From contig NZ_LAQO01000018.1 of assembly GCF_000971975.1 (NCBI RefSeq), positions 1-64,000 of the forward strand: 64,000 nucleotides of DNA. The letters are read 5' to 3'. The position numbers and the translations under genes are program-made. The notes beneath the pieces were generated by a model. It was not told where the DNA came from, did not search any database, and worked only from the letters and a program-made list of their open reading frames with translations. This DNA comes from Paenibacillus algorifonticola. GTDB lineage: Bacteria > Bacillota > Bacilli > Paenibacillales > Paenibacillaceae. This document shows positions 24,267-34,300 of this stretch, in pieces (the stretch's first letter is position 1; each line of letters begins with the position of its first letter).

Positions 24267-24833
24267 TTGAGCATTACCGAATGTCTGCTTTTTTTGCAAG
24301 GCTTTCTTAAAAATCCAAATCGAGTAGGAAGTGTTCTACCTAGTTCGCGATTTCTAGCAGCCAAGCTGGTCCAGTCCATACCTTGGAATGAGGTACAGGC
24401 AGTCGCTGAGCTAGGGTCAGGCACAGGCGCGGTTACACGCTTCATGAAGACACAGCTAAAGGACTCTACTAAAGTATTATTGTTTGAAAGAGATAGGAAA
24501 ATGAGAAATAAACTAAGGGCAGAGTACCCTAATTTCGTAGGTCATTCAAACGCTTGCTACTTGCTTAAGAAAATAAAGCAAGAGGAAATCGAACAGTTGG
24601 ATTGTATTATTAGTGGATTGCCCTTTTTCAATTTTTCCAACGTAATGCGAGAAAGGCTGCTTCATCAAATTATGAACTCACTTAAGCCCGGGGGGACTTT
24701 TGTTGCTTATCAGTATTCCCTTCAATTGAAAAAGCATTTATCCGATAAATTTATTATTGAAAAAATCGAGTTTGTGCCATTCAATTTCCCTCCAGCTTTT
24801 GTATATACGTGTCGAAGGAAAGAAACGCTATAA
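24267..24833 (+). CDS. PmtA-like SAM-dependent methyltransferase, copy 2, 188 aa
   Basis: This is a tandem paralogue of the preceding gene, equal in length and alike over the whole sequence: AVAELGSGTGAVTRFMKTQL versus the copy 1 motif I, FERDRKM for motif II, DCIISGLPFFNFSNV for motif IV, and the same FPPAFVYTC end. The start is TTG 24267 after AAGGAGGTAAATCC. An upstream ATG at 24219 lacks a ribosome binding site. The two copies also share leader sequence, so this is a recent duplication. Retention of intact motifs in both suggests both work, perhaps on successive methylation steps, as in some multi-step phospholipid methylation pathways. Confidence 0.8.
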   Translation: MSITECLLFLQGFLKNPNRVGSVLPSSRFLAAKLVQSIPWNEVQAVAELGSGTGAVTRFMKTQLKDSTKVLLFERDRKMRNKLRAEYPNFVGHSNACYLLKKIKQEEIEQLDCIISGLPFFNFSNVMRERLLHQIMNSLKPGGTFVAYQYSLQLKKHLSDKFIIEKIEFVPFNFPPAFVYTCRRKETL

Positions 24834-24887
24834 CTAAATAATGAAACCATTTTTGATCATAAAGAACCAAAGAAGGAGCATCATGCC

Positions 24888-25568
24888 ATGCATACCGTGC
24901 TTGTTGTTGATGATGACTCGGAAATTAGAGATGTCATTCATGTATATTTGCGAAATGAAGGATATCGTGTCGTTGAAGCGACAGATGGTCTTGAAGCTTT
25001 AAATGTCATACAAACATCCTCCATCCAGCTTGTCATTTTGGACGTGATGATGCCTCAAATGGACGGGATCAAAACCTGCTTTAAAATAAGGGAAATATCG
25101 AACATTCCGATTATTATGCTGTCGGCTAAGGAAGAAGATATTGATAAAATCACAGGCCTTACGACAGGTGCTGATGATTACATGATCAAACCCTTTAATC
25201 CGTTAGAGCTGCTTGCTCGAGTTAAAGCCCAACTGCGGCGACAATCACTAATTGGAAAAGAAGAATATCATTCGCTTATCCTTATTAAAGATCTTGTCAT
25301 TGATAAGAGCAAGCATTCCGTAAAGCTCAAAGGAAATGATATTTCGTTGACCCCTCTGGAGTTTGCTATTCTGGTGCTGCTTGCAAGCCACCCTGGGCAA
25401 GTATTCGGCGCTGATAAAATTTACGAAAGTGTCTGGAAAGAGCCCTATGGATATTCAGATAATACGGTGATGGTCCATATTCGTAATTTAAGAGAAAAAT
25501 TGGAGGAGTTCCCAAGAGATCCTCAATATATTAAAACTGTATGGGGAGTAGGCTATAGAATTGAATGA
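24888..25568 (+). CDS. OmpR/VanR-type response regulator, 226 aa
   Basis: This is a DNA-binding response regulator. The receiver is at residues 1-115, with the acidic pocket DDDSE at 8-12, phosphoacceptor aspartate in LDVMMPQMDG at about 52, and the switch lysine in MIKPFNPLELLARV near 102. The winged-helix effector is at about 130-226, with LTPLEFAILVLLASHPG and NTVMVHIRNLREKL then TVWGVGYRI. Its stop overlaps the start of the kinase gene. It probably binds the TTCTTTAGA repeats before the DedA gene. The overall type resembles VanR-like regulators of cell-envelope responses. Confidence 0.95.
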   Translation: MHTVLVVDDDSEIRDVIHVYLRNEGYRVVEATDGLEALNVIQTSSIQLVILDVMMPQMDGIKTCFKIREISNIPIIMLSAKEEDIDKITGLTTGADDYMIKPFNPLELLARVKAQLRRQSLIGKEEYHSLILIKDLVIDKSKHSVKLKGNDISLTPLEFAILVLLASHPGQVFGADKIYESVWKEPYGYSDNTVMVHIRNLREKLEEFPRDPQYIKTVWGVGYRIE

Positions 25569-26670
25569 ACATATCAAAAAGCCAAAACGCAAAAAAAAGA
25601 TTCAGGTTCACATTTTGAGCAGAATAGCACTAAGTATAATCATATCCCTTGGTATAAATAATCTTATTATTATGCTTTTTTTAAAAATTAGTACAGTCAT
25701 GGAATCGACTTGGTTTCGCAATTTCTTTCCATATCTGATTACCCCATTATTTATGCTTATATTTATTTTCACTTTTTTGATTTTGACAAGACGCCTCGTT
25801 AAAGACTTAATCAACTTGGAACGTGGACTGCAAATTATTTCTGAAGGGGATTTGAGTTATCGGGTATACGTAGATCGTCAGGATGAGATCGGCCGGGTTG
25901 CCAATAACATCAATCGAATGACGGAACGTTTAGAGCAGCAGATTGTGAAAGAACGTGATTTGGAAAAATCCAAGATGGAGATGATCACAGGTATTTCACA
26001 TGACTTGCGTACGCCTCTGACAAGTATCATCGGCTATATCGAGCTTTTAAAATCCGAATCGTTTCAAGATAAGGATGAATATTCGCGCTTTGTTCAAAAC
26101 ACTTATAACAAAGCGATTCATTTGAAAAAGCTGCTGGATGACTTATTCGAATATACCCGGCTTAGCTCTATCGAGACTCAACTGGGTTTAAAGATGATTG
26201 ATGTGCATCAACTGCTATATCAATTGCTTTTTGAATTTGAGCCTATTGCCCAAGAGAATGATATCCATATCGAAAAAGAGATTGGTGACACTCCCCTTCT
26301 GGTTCGCATAGACAGCGAAAAAATTGCAAGAGCCATTGATAATCTATTGATGAACGCTCTAAAATACTCCCTAAAGCCGGGAACCATCCGCATTTTTATG
26401 AAAACGGATAAGAATCATATAACGATTGTAATAGAAAATAAAGGGCAGCCCCTCACTCAGGAGCAACAACTTAAACTCTTCGACCGCTTTTATAAAGTGG
26501 ATTATTCCAGACGCAGCGACGGCATACAATCTGGTGCTGGGCTCGGCCTTTCGATTGCCAGAAACATTATTGAACTGCATGGAGGAACCTTAACACTCGA
26601 TCATATAACCAACATTTTCAAGTTTAAGCTGACTCTGCCTTTGGAAGACAGTATCATAAATCCAAAATGA
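25561..26670 (+). CDS. Membrane histidine kinase, VanS-like, 369 aa
   Basis: This is the sensor partner of the preceding regulator. After a very basic start (KKPKRKKK) come two membrane helices at about residues 20-42 and 55-77 with only a very short outside loop, so it is an intramembrane-sensing type. HAMP (RRLVKDLINLERGL, about 78-130) is followed by the H box ISHDLRTPLTSIIGYIELL near 145, N box IDNLLMNALKYS near 263 and the ATP lid GAGLGLSIARNIIELHGG near 325. It starts at TTG 25561 and overlaps the regulator stop by 8 bases. An intramembrane sensor suits detection of membrane-active compounds or lipid state. Confidence 0.93.
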   Translation: MNEHIKKPKRKKKIQVHILSRIALSIIISLGINNLIIMLFLKISTVMESTWFRNFFPYLITPLFMLIFIFTFLILTRRLVKDLINLERGLQIISEGDLSYRVYVDRQDEIGRVANNINRMTERLEQQIVKERDLEKSKMEMITGISHDLRTPLTSIIGYIELLKSESFQDKDEYSRFVQNTYNKAIHLKKLLDDLFEYTRLSSIETQLGLKMIDVHQLLYQLLFEFEPIAQENDIHIEKEIGDTPLLVRIDSEKIARAIDNLLMNALKYSLKPGTIRIFMKTDKNHITIVIENKGQPLTQEQQLKLFDRFYKVDYSRRSDGIQSGAGLGLSIARNIIELHGGTLTLDHITNIFKFKLTLPLEDSIINPK

Positions 26671-26725
26671 TTAAAATTCATTGCTATCATTAACTTATGC
26701 AATTGTTGCAGCCGCCTCCTTATAT

Positions 26726-26743
26726 TAACCTGAGTACAGGTTA
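26726..26743. promoter_or_regulatory. Inverted repeat upstream of the GH28 gene
   Basis: TAACCTG-AGTA-CAGGTTA is a perfect 7-bp inverted repeat 28 bases before the start of the GH28-type gene. It could be a repressor or AraC/LacI-type operator, or a weak hairpin in the leader. The regulator is not identified. Confidence 0.4.
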
Positions 26744-26770
26744 TCACTATTTTGTATTTGGGGGGTCCAC

Positions 26771-28225
26771 ATGAGTCAGACGATCATTTATCCAGCACCG
26801 GAGGGTGCCATTGGTTCAGATAACTATCGCGTTCGCGTTCGGCCAATCGGAGGAGGGTGGCAAGAGCTGTTCGTGTACGAAGTCAAGGTGGATATGCATA
26901 ACGTTCGGAAGGCTTCCATGGCTTATTTTGATATGGAGGGCACGGTTGAGGTAGAAATCGACTGCTGCTTCACGCCTATAGTCAGCGTCGTAGTACGCCC
27001 TCTATCGACTGGCATTCAGGCTGAATATAGCAGCAATACCATTCGCTTCACATTGGATCGACCTGAAAAGTTATCGATTGAGGTTAATGACGAACGCTTC
27101 CGCAATCTGCATCTATTCGCCGGTAAGCTTGAGCTTACAGCACCTAAGCCCGGTGATCCCGGTGTGCTTGTGCTGGAGAGCGCCGGAAAACCTGTTATTC
27201 ACCGAACCGAGGATATTTTAAAATTAGCCGAAACCCCGACAGCTGAGACGGGGCACGCGCCCGATGTGATTTATTTTGCTCCCGGCATGCATTATTTAGA
27301 AGAAACGATACTCCGTATTCCTTCAGGCAAAACGGTTTATATTGCTGGGGGCGCCATCGTTGTCGGCTCGCTCGTCTGCGAGCATGTTGAGGATGTAACC
27401 ATTAGAGGAAGAGGCATCTTATACCTATCCGATTTCCATCGCTACTCGGCTTTCCGTGGCGTACGTATTGTATTCTCACAAAATATTCAGGTTGAGGGGC
27501 TTATATTGATCGATCCGCCCCATTACAGCATTTATATTGGAAAGTCCTCTCATATAAGCATTAGCAACTTCAAATCCTTCAGCACAAGAGGCTGGTCAGA
27601 TGGCATCGATATGATGGCTAGCTCCGATATAGACATTGATGATGTTTTTCTGCGGACATCGGATGATTGCATCGCTATTTATGGAACTCGCTGGGATTAT
27701 AAAGGAGATACGCGCCGCGTGCGTGTCCGCAATTCGGTGCTATGGGCGGATGTCGCTCACCCGTTAATGATCGGAACCCATGGTGATCACCAGTATGACG
27801 GAGATACGATTGAGGATATTACCTTTGAGAATCTGGACATCCTTGAGCATCACGAGCCCCAAGAAAATTATTGGGGGGCGCTAGCCATTAATGCGGGGGA
27901 TAAAAATACGGTTCGCCATGTGCTGTACGATAATATCCGCGTCGAGCCGTTCGAGCAAGGACAGCTGATCGATATCCGGGTCGTTCACAATGCTGATTAT
28001 AATCCTGTACCTGGCAACCGTATCGAAAATATTACGTTCCGCAATGTCGCTTACAATGGAGACAATAGCAATCCCAATCGGATATACGGATTCGATGAAG
28101 AAAGGCCTGTCGAAAATATTACTTTTGTTAATCTCCGCATCAATAACAAATGGATTAGCGATGCTTCTGAGGGCCATTTTCAAATCAATGCATTTGCCAA
28201 AAACATCAAGTTTTTGCCCAATTAA
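26771..28225 (+). CDS. GH28-type polygalacturonase-like hydrolase, 484 aa
   Basis: This enzyme has a right-handed beta-helix in the C-terminal two thirds, shown by regularly spaced strand repeats (DVTIRGRGILYLSDF, NIQVEGLILIDPP, HISISNFKSFSTRGW). The catalytic region reads SDGIDMMASSDIDIDDVFLR then TSDDCIAIYG at about 277-305, followed by GTHGD near 336. These are the positions of the family's NTD, DD and GHG aspartates and histidine, with NTD replaced here by DGID. About 140 N-terminal residues form a separate beta-sandwich. There is no signal peptide, so it acts on imported oligosaccharides. It starts at ATG 26771 after TTGGGGGGTC. It may cleave galacturonides or related uronides. GH49-like dextranase relatives are a less likely reading. 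Confidence 0.8.
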   Translation: MSQTIIYPAPEGAIGSDNYRVRVRPIGGGWQELFVYEVKVDMHNVRKASMAYFDMEGTVEVEIDCCFTPIVSVVVRPLSTGIQAEYSSNTIRFTLDRPEKLSIEVNDERFRNLHLFAGKLELTAPKPGDPGVLVLESAGKPVIHRTEDILKLAETPTAETGHAPDVIYFAPGMHYLEETILRIPSGKTVYIAGGAIVVGSLVCEHVEDVTIRGRGILYLSDFHRYSAFRGVRIVFSQNIQVEGLILIDPPHYSIYIGKSSHISISNFKSFSTRGWSDGIDMMASSDIDIDDVFLRTSDDCIAIYGTRWDYKGDTRRVRVRNSVLWADVAHPLMIGTHGDHQYDGDTIEDITFENLDILEHHEPQENYWGALAINAGDKNTVRHVLYDNIRVEPFEQGQLIDIRVVHNADYNPVPGNRIENITFRNVAYNGDNSNPNRIYGFDEERPVENITFVNLRINNKWISDASEGHFQINAFAKNIKFLPN

Positions 28226-28230
28226 TCTGA

Positions 28231-28268
28231 AACAGCCCCTTCGTCACCGAATGACGGAAGGGGCTGTT
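28231..28268 (+). terminator. Terminator after the GH28 gene
   Basis: AACAGCCCCTTCGTCA and TGACGGAAGGGGCTGTT pair with one bulged base and a short loop, followed by ATTTG. It lies 6 bases past the GH28 stop and, being symmetric, may also end minus-strand transcripts of the giant gene. Confidence 0.7.
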
Positions 28269-28350
28269 ATTTGCGCTATATGCCGCTGTCTACCGCTATC
28301 GCCGTTAATTAGCTAAATTCTCGCTTGCCAGAAGCGGAACTGAAGAAAGC

Positions 28351-31300
28351 TTATAATCGGTTAAACCGCCACTTCTGGGAGGGACCTCCATTGTCCGTCC
28401 ATATTTGCACATTCGTTCCGTTGGCCGTTCCATTCCCCGTTACATCGAGCGCTTTGCCGCTATTTGCATCCATGAGTTTGAACGAGCCGTCTGCGTTGTC
28501 TACTATTTTCCAGCTCTGATTAACTCCGCCGTTATAGCTCCATATTTGCACATTCGTCACATTGGCTGTTCCTTTGCCGCTTACGTCCAGTGCTTTGCCG
28601 CTTTTCACATTGATTAGCCTGTATGTGCCATCACTGTTGCCCGTAACGGTGAAACGCTGATGATCACCGCTGTTATTTTGCCAAATTTGCACATTGGTTC
28701 CATCCGCCGTGCCCCCGGAAGCAACGTCCAGCACCTTTCCGCTGTTTGGATTCATGAGCACATAGGTCTCGCCTGATAACACAGGGCTTTGTGTATATAA
28801 CAATGTCGTAAATGGTTGATGATCAGTCTGAATCCCTTCCGGCTGGGTAGTGGCTACCAATGCTTTCGTGTTGTAGACTGGATCAGCTGCTTCGGCATCC
28901 GCCAAGCCTTTGACTCCATGGTAATGGCTCCCTATCATATTATATATTGGCCTTATTTGCTCCCTGCCCGATGGGGATACGACTGGCTCGTTTCTCCAAT
29001 CATACGTATAAATAGGGGTAAAGGGTACTGTGCCGCCCTTCAAATATTTGGCCGTATATTCCGCTCCTTTGAGAATGATGCGGTTCGAATATTCGTACAA
29101 ATCCTCATAAGACGAGTCCTTTTTATGCTGATAATACGATATTTGTGCCATCGTTGCGAGCAGGCCGATCCCTAGCTGGGTATGCGGCTGATCCCTTCCG
29201 CTTTCCTCAGACTGCGCCAAATTAGGATCGCTTGTCGTTCTAAGATAATTGGTAACACGGCCATTGTGATTGCCATTTTTAAAGGCATCAACCGCTTCAT
29301 TATACATGGCTGTATCGTCCAGCAGCACACCTATGGCCATAATCGAGACCATAGCGGCAATGTCCTGATTGCCACGGTAATAGTAGGGAAAAGCGGTACC
29401 ATTATTTTTACCCTGATGATTAAGTAAGAAATTGTGCAAAGGGGGATAAAAATAATTGCCCAGCATCTGCTTGGCCGCCGCCAATTTCCCAGCGTTTACC
29501 CAGGCGCTGTCATCCTTTAAAAGATCCGCTGTCGCTGCAAAGCGGTAGCCTGTCAATCCCGCCAGCAGTTGGTTTTCATCGCCGCCTACTGGCGTGTTTA
29601 CTGTACTGGACCAAGCATCTAATATTTGCTGCGCTTTCAATTTTGCCTGATTCGCTTCCGCAGCATTGCTGGACACCTTCCATATAACAGCTTGAACAAG
29701 CGCCGCCTCTGAATCGTTGAACAGCTGGCTGTTGCCTGCGTTCAATTCAGGGTGGCCTCCCCATCTTGCCGGTGCCGGGACCGGATTAGGCATGTAGGAG
29801 GCAGAGGCGAATGAGGATGATTTCCCGGCATTCCATGCCTCTATCCACGGGCTCACCCCAGCCGCCACCCTTTGCTTGGCACGATCAAAGTCATCCTTCG
29901 AATACAAAATTCCTTCATGAGTAAATGCAGATACCAAATCGGCTGCTTCTGCGGTTAATTGCAGCTTCCGATCGACCAGTACATGGGTGCCGCCTGTTCT
30001 TAACGCCATAATGGCTTCCTGCTCGCGGACAACCAGGCTCGCCAGCGCTGACAGCACATTGGCAGCTGCCGTATCGACCTCTTCCTGCGTCGCTTCTGCT
30101 GATGCCAGCAGCGGCTCAGCGGCAGCGACGACTATATTCAAATGCGCTATGCTTTCGGGTGTATATACGCTGTCCACAACGGAAGAGGCTTGATTAAGCG
30201 CCGCTTCGAGCTCCGAAATATCCACTACCACCTGCTGCCCTATCAGCTTTAAGCTCTCCAGAGCTGTGAGCAAAGCGTCAGAAGCAGCATCAATCTCAGC
30301 TTGGGAGGCATCCGCAGCGACTGCTGCCGCTTGTGTTCTTTTCTCCTGCATCGCCGCTATGCTCTCTTCTGTGTAAAGCTCCGTATCAACAGCGAATGAT
30401 TCCGCCAGCAATAGCGAAAGCAGCGTATGATCCTTCACCTTTTGATAAAACTCAATCTCGGCTACATTCGAGTTATTAGCTGCTGAGTAATAGCGCAGAT
30501 AACGAAAGGACTGCTCCTCCGCGATCGGCACCGAATGCCATTCAGCCTTGCTGACACCGCTGATTGTATGAAGATTAATCCAATTCGCATCATCATTGGA
30601 GCCTTGGAAAATTGCGCCGTTTACCCGCGTAATATGTGTACTTCGCGGATAAAAGCGAATGCTGCCCATGCTTTCTTCCTTTCCTTGGCCCAAATCAATG
30701 CGAATCCAGCTCGGATTATTTTTGGTATCGGTAAAGGTTGTCAGGCTACCGTCGAAGGCTCTCCAGCCATTCTCGGCTGCTCCTGCCGAATTATCCCAAG
30801 AAACGGTAGAGGCAGCCACCATAGAAGCGGCAATATTAATTTTCTCCGCAGCGATGGTCGTTAAGGCCACAAGCGTTAATTCGGCCTGGGCAAGCTGGGC
30901 CGCCAGCTGCTTTTTGTCAGCGTCCGGCTGCTTCAGCTCCTCCTCATTCAGGCTCACCGTCTTCATGTAACGGTAATAGCTGCCTTTGGTATACAAGGCT
31001 GGCGGCAAAATATGATACCCAACCTTCAAATCCAGCTTTTGACTGACGTTATAGAAACCATTGCTTGCCTGGAAGACAACCGAATAATTTCCTGCATCCA
31101 CCTGACCCGGCGTCCACGAGAAAAGGCCGGTTACGGGATCAAACACCGCGCCTGCGGGTAAATGGGTGGCAGTCAGCACAATTGCCTCGCCCGTCGGATC
31201 GGATGCGACGACATTGTACGTGTAGGCTTGCGTTGCGGTCAGCGCTGCTTCCGTATCCATTGCAATAAGCGGCTGCCCTTTTACGATAAGCCTTGTTGTA

Positions 31301-34300
31301 ATGGAAGAGGTTTTTCCGCCTGCTGAAGCGGTAAGCGTTACCTCATGTATGCCGCCCTGCTCCTTGGCAGGAACCCACGCAAACTTGCCATTTTCCGTAT
31401 TGAAGGTGGCACCGGCAGGCAAATTCTCAACTCCCAGCTCAAAACCTTCAATGCCTCTCGTCTCATGAACCTGAAAGGCGATAGACTGGCCTGCAATAAT
31501 GGTCTTATCTCCTATTGGAGCAAGAACGGGCACGCCCTCCAAATAATGCAGCCCTTCCATGGCCGTGAGCAGCACAGCTGCGGCTTCATCCAGTTCCTCC
31601 TGCGTGGCATTGGGATTGTCGGCTGCAGCTTGGGCGACAATTGCAGCGTCTGCCAGAGCAGCCAAGCTTTCAGACGTATAAAGCTCATCATTTAAACGAG
31701 CCGCTTCATTCAGCAAATAAGCGAGCAGCGTCGCATCCTTGCCAATCTCAAGCCATTCAATCTCCGCATAGTTGGAATACCCTGCGTGATTGTCATAGAT
31801 TCGCAAATAACGGAATGCCGTTGAATCATTATTGATACCCGAATAAAATTTATATTCCGAGGCACCTGTAAAGACAAGAAGGTCGGTCCAATTTATACCG
31901 TCCTGCGATCCTTGAACGATGCTGCCGTTCACCCGGGTCACATAATTCGTTCTGCCATGATAACGGACCGTGTCTACCACCTTCTCATTGCCTTCCCCAA
32001 AATCCACATCGATCCAGCTTTCCGCCAGCCTCGCATTGCTAAAGGTATCCAAGCTGCCATCAAAGGCATACCATCCGTTCTGGGCCTCGGATATATTATC
32101 GTTCCCGTAGCCTTTCGTGGAAGCTTTCACCATGGAGGGCAGCAAAGGAATTTTCGTCAGCAGCGTCCTGAACGAAATCAGCTCTTTTTTCGCTGCATAG
32201 ATTTCATGAATAAGCTGTTCTTCGTCAAAGTCGGGCTTGGTCATATCAGCTTTGATGCGGTCCAGTTCTTTATGGAACAAATAAAAGCTGGCCCGTGTAT
32301 AATCTTTAGCTGGCAGCCCCTCCGCTTCGGCAAGGACGAGCGCTAGACCATCCGCATAAGCAGAAACAGCAGCAGAGAATGGACTAGGAGATCCGTCACC
32401 ATAAATAGCTAAAACCTTGTAGTGCACACTGCCATATTTTAAGCTAGCTTCCTTATAGGACGTCTGCCTCGTACCCGCAGCAACCTCTGTCCAAGGGGAG
32501 CCATATTCCAATTCCAGCGTGCCTGCTTTAAATACTGGATTGATGGCGCTCGCGGCCGCATCATTCGTCCGGTACAGCTGGAAGAAGGCTGCCTGCTTCG
32601 GTTTGTTCCAATAGACAGTGACCTGGTCTTTGGCTTTAATGATATAAGGAGCGATCGTATCACTCTGTATTTCCTCCACCGTCACCTCGCTGAATTGCGC
32701 TTGCTCAGCCGAGACAACGCCTGAATAAATGGCGTATGCGAACGGCGTAAACATTTTGCGAACAAATTCCCAAGCTTCCCCGTCCTTGGATACAAAAGCA
32801 GAAACGGACTGCGAAGCATAGTCGCGAACCAGCTTAATGTAAGGATAATCAGCTGCCTGATAGCCTTGCAGGCCGGCATTTAACGGACTTGCTTTTAAAT
32901 TTGACCATTGATGCTGGGAATTTCGGGTACGGTTTTGCAGGACAAGCTTTCCGCTTGCATCTGCTCCAAAATATATATAGCGCGTATTGGAAGCAAGAGC
33001 TTCCCGGAGCATGATTCCGCTTGCGCTGCCTGCATGGCTGTCCATCCTCGCACTTGTCGCGAAGCTGCCAGCCGCTGCTTGATTGACGAAATGCAAGGAG
33101 TCATGTATAGCTCTCCCGTCAGGCTTATAATCATCGCCATCACCCAGACCCGAGCCGTTCGCAGATGCTATAGCGATAGAATTGCCATTAACCGTTGCCA
33201 TTCCTGTTGTGCTGCTGCCCAGTTGGTCATCGCGCCATACCGTTTCTGCAACGATAGATACGGGTGCAGCTAATATGACTTTAGCACGATAGGAATCCCA
33301 GCCTGCTCCGTTGTCATTAACGGCCGCTACCTTGTAATAGTATGTGCTGCCGTTCTGGGCAGTCGTATCCTTATAGGCATTTCCGGTCACGCCCGATGCA
33401 ATAACCTCATAGCTGCCATTTTCTGATTCCGAACGTGTAATCGTATAGGATTGTCCACCGGATGTTGTTTTCCAGCTCACTTCTGCATAACCATTTCCGG
33501 CGAGCGCATTAGCAAAATCAACATGCAGCGGCTTAGGAGCCAGTTCAGCTGCAGCTGTTAGTTTCAGCACCATGGCAGATTTATGGGCAACTGTAACTTT
33601 TCCATTAACAATAGGAACAGACTGGCCCGACACTAAATCGAGTACCGTATTGCCTAGATAATCAGCAGGCATCTCGACCTCAAAGGTTTGTTGATTGCCG
33701 AAATCGTCGCGAGTCGTGTTAAAAATCATAAAATAGCTGCCGTATCTGGCTGTCAATAAATCAGGATAGCCGGAATAGGCGTGATCCACTTCAAAATTGT
33801 CCCTTACAACTGTGCCTACGCCTGGCTGATAAGTTACTGGCGCAATTTCGCCGGCGAGCGCCTGTGGCGCACCGCTTACATTGGTCATCTGGTCTGACAT
33901 AAAGTCGACATCGACATTATCCAATCGAAGATAATAATCCTCATATTGAAACTTGCCATTCGTTGCCACCTGCACGATATTATCATGGTCCGCATTCATA
34001 ACATGAAGGCGTCCATTGCCTGCAAAACCGCGGTTTCGTTCATTCAATGCGCCGAATATCGTCGTGTTTCCATCTTTCAACGAGATGAATAAATTATCCA
34101 AATCCACCCAAGCAAACTGCTCATAATCGCCCGGATCTACACCAAGCTCAGCGATTTCCTGCTCCGTATAATAATCAAAATCTGTCTGAGGGTGAACAAC
34201 CCCAGCTATTGCGCTGTCAAAACGGTCATATTGTGCCCGATCAGCCGTTACATAGCGGTACGTGTCTGCAACCTGATAGTCCACTTTATTTTTAATCGCA

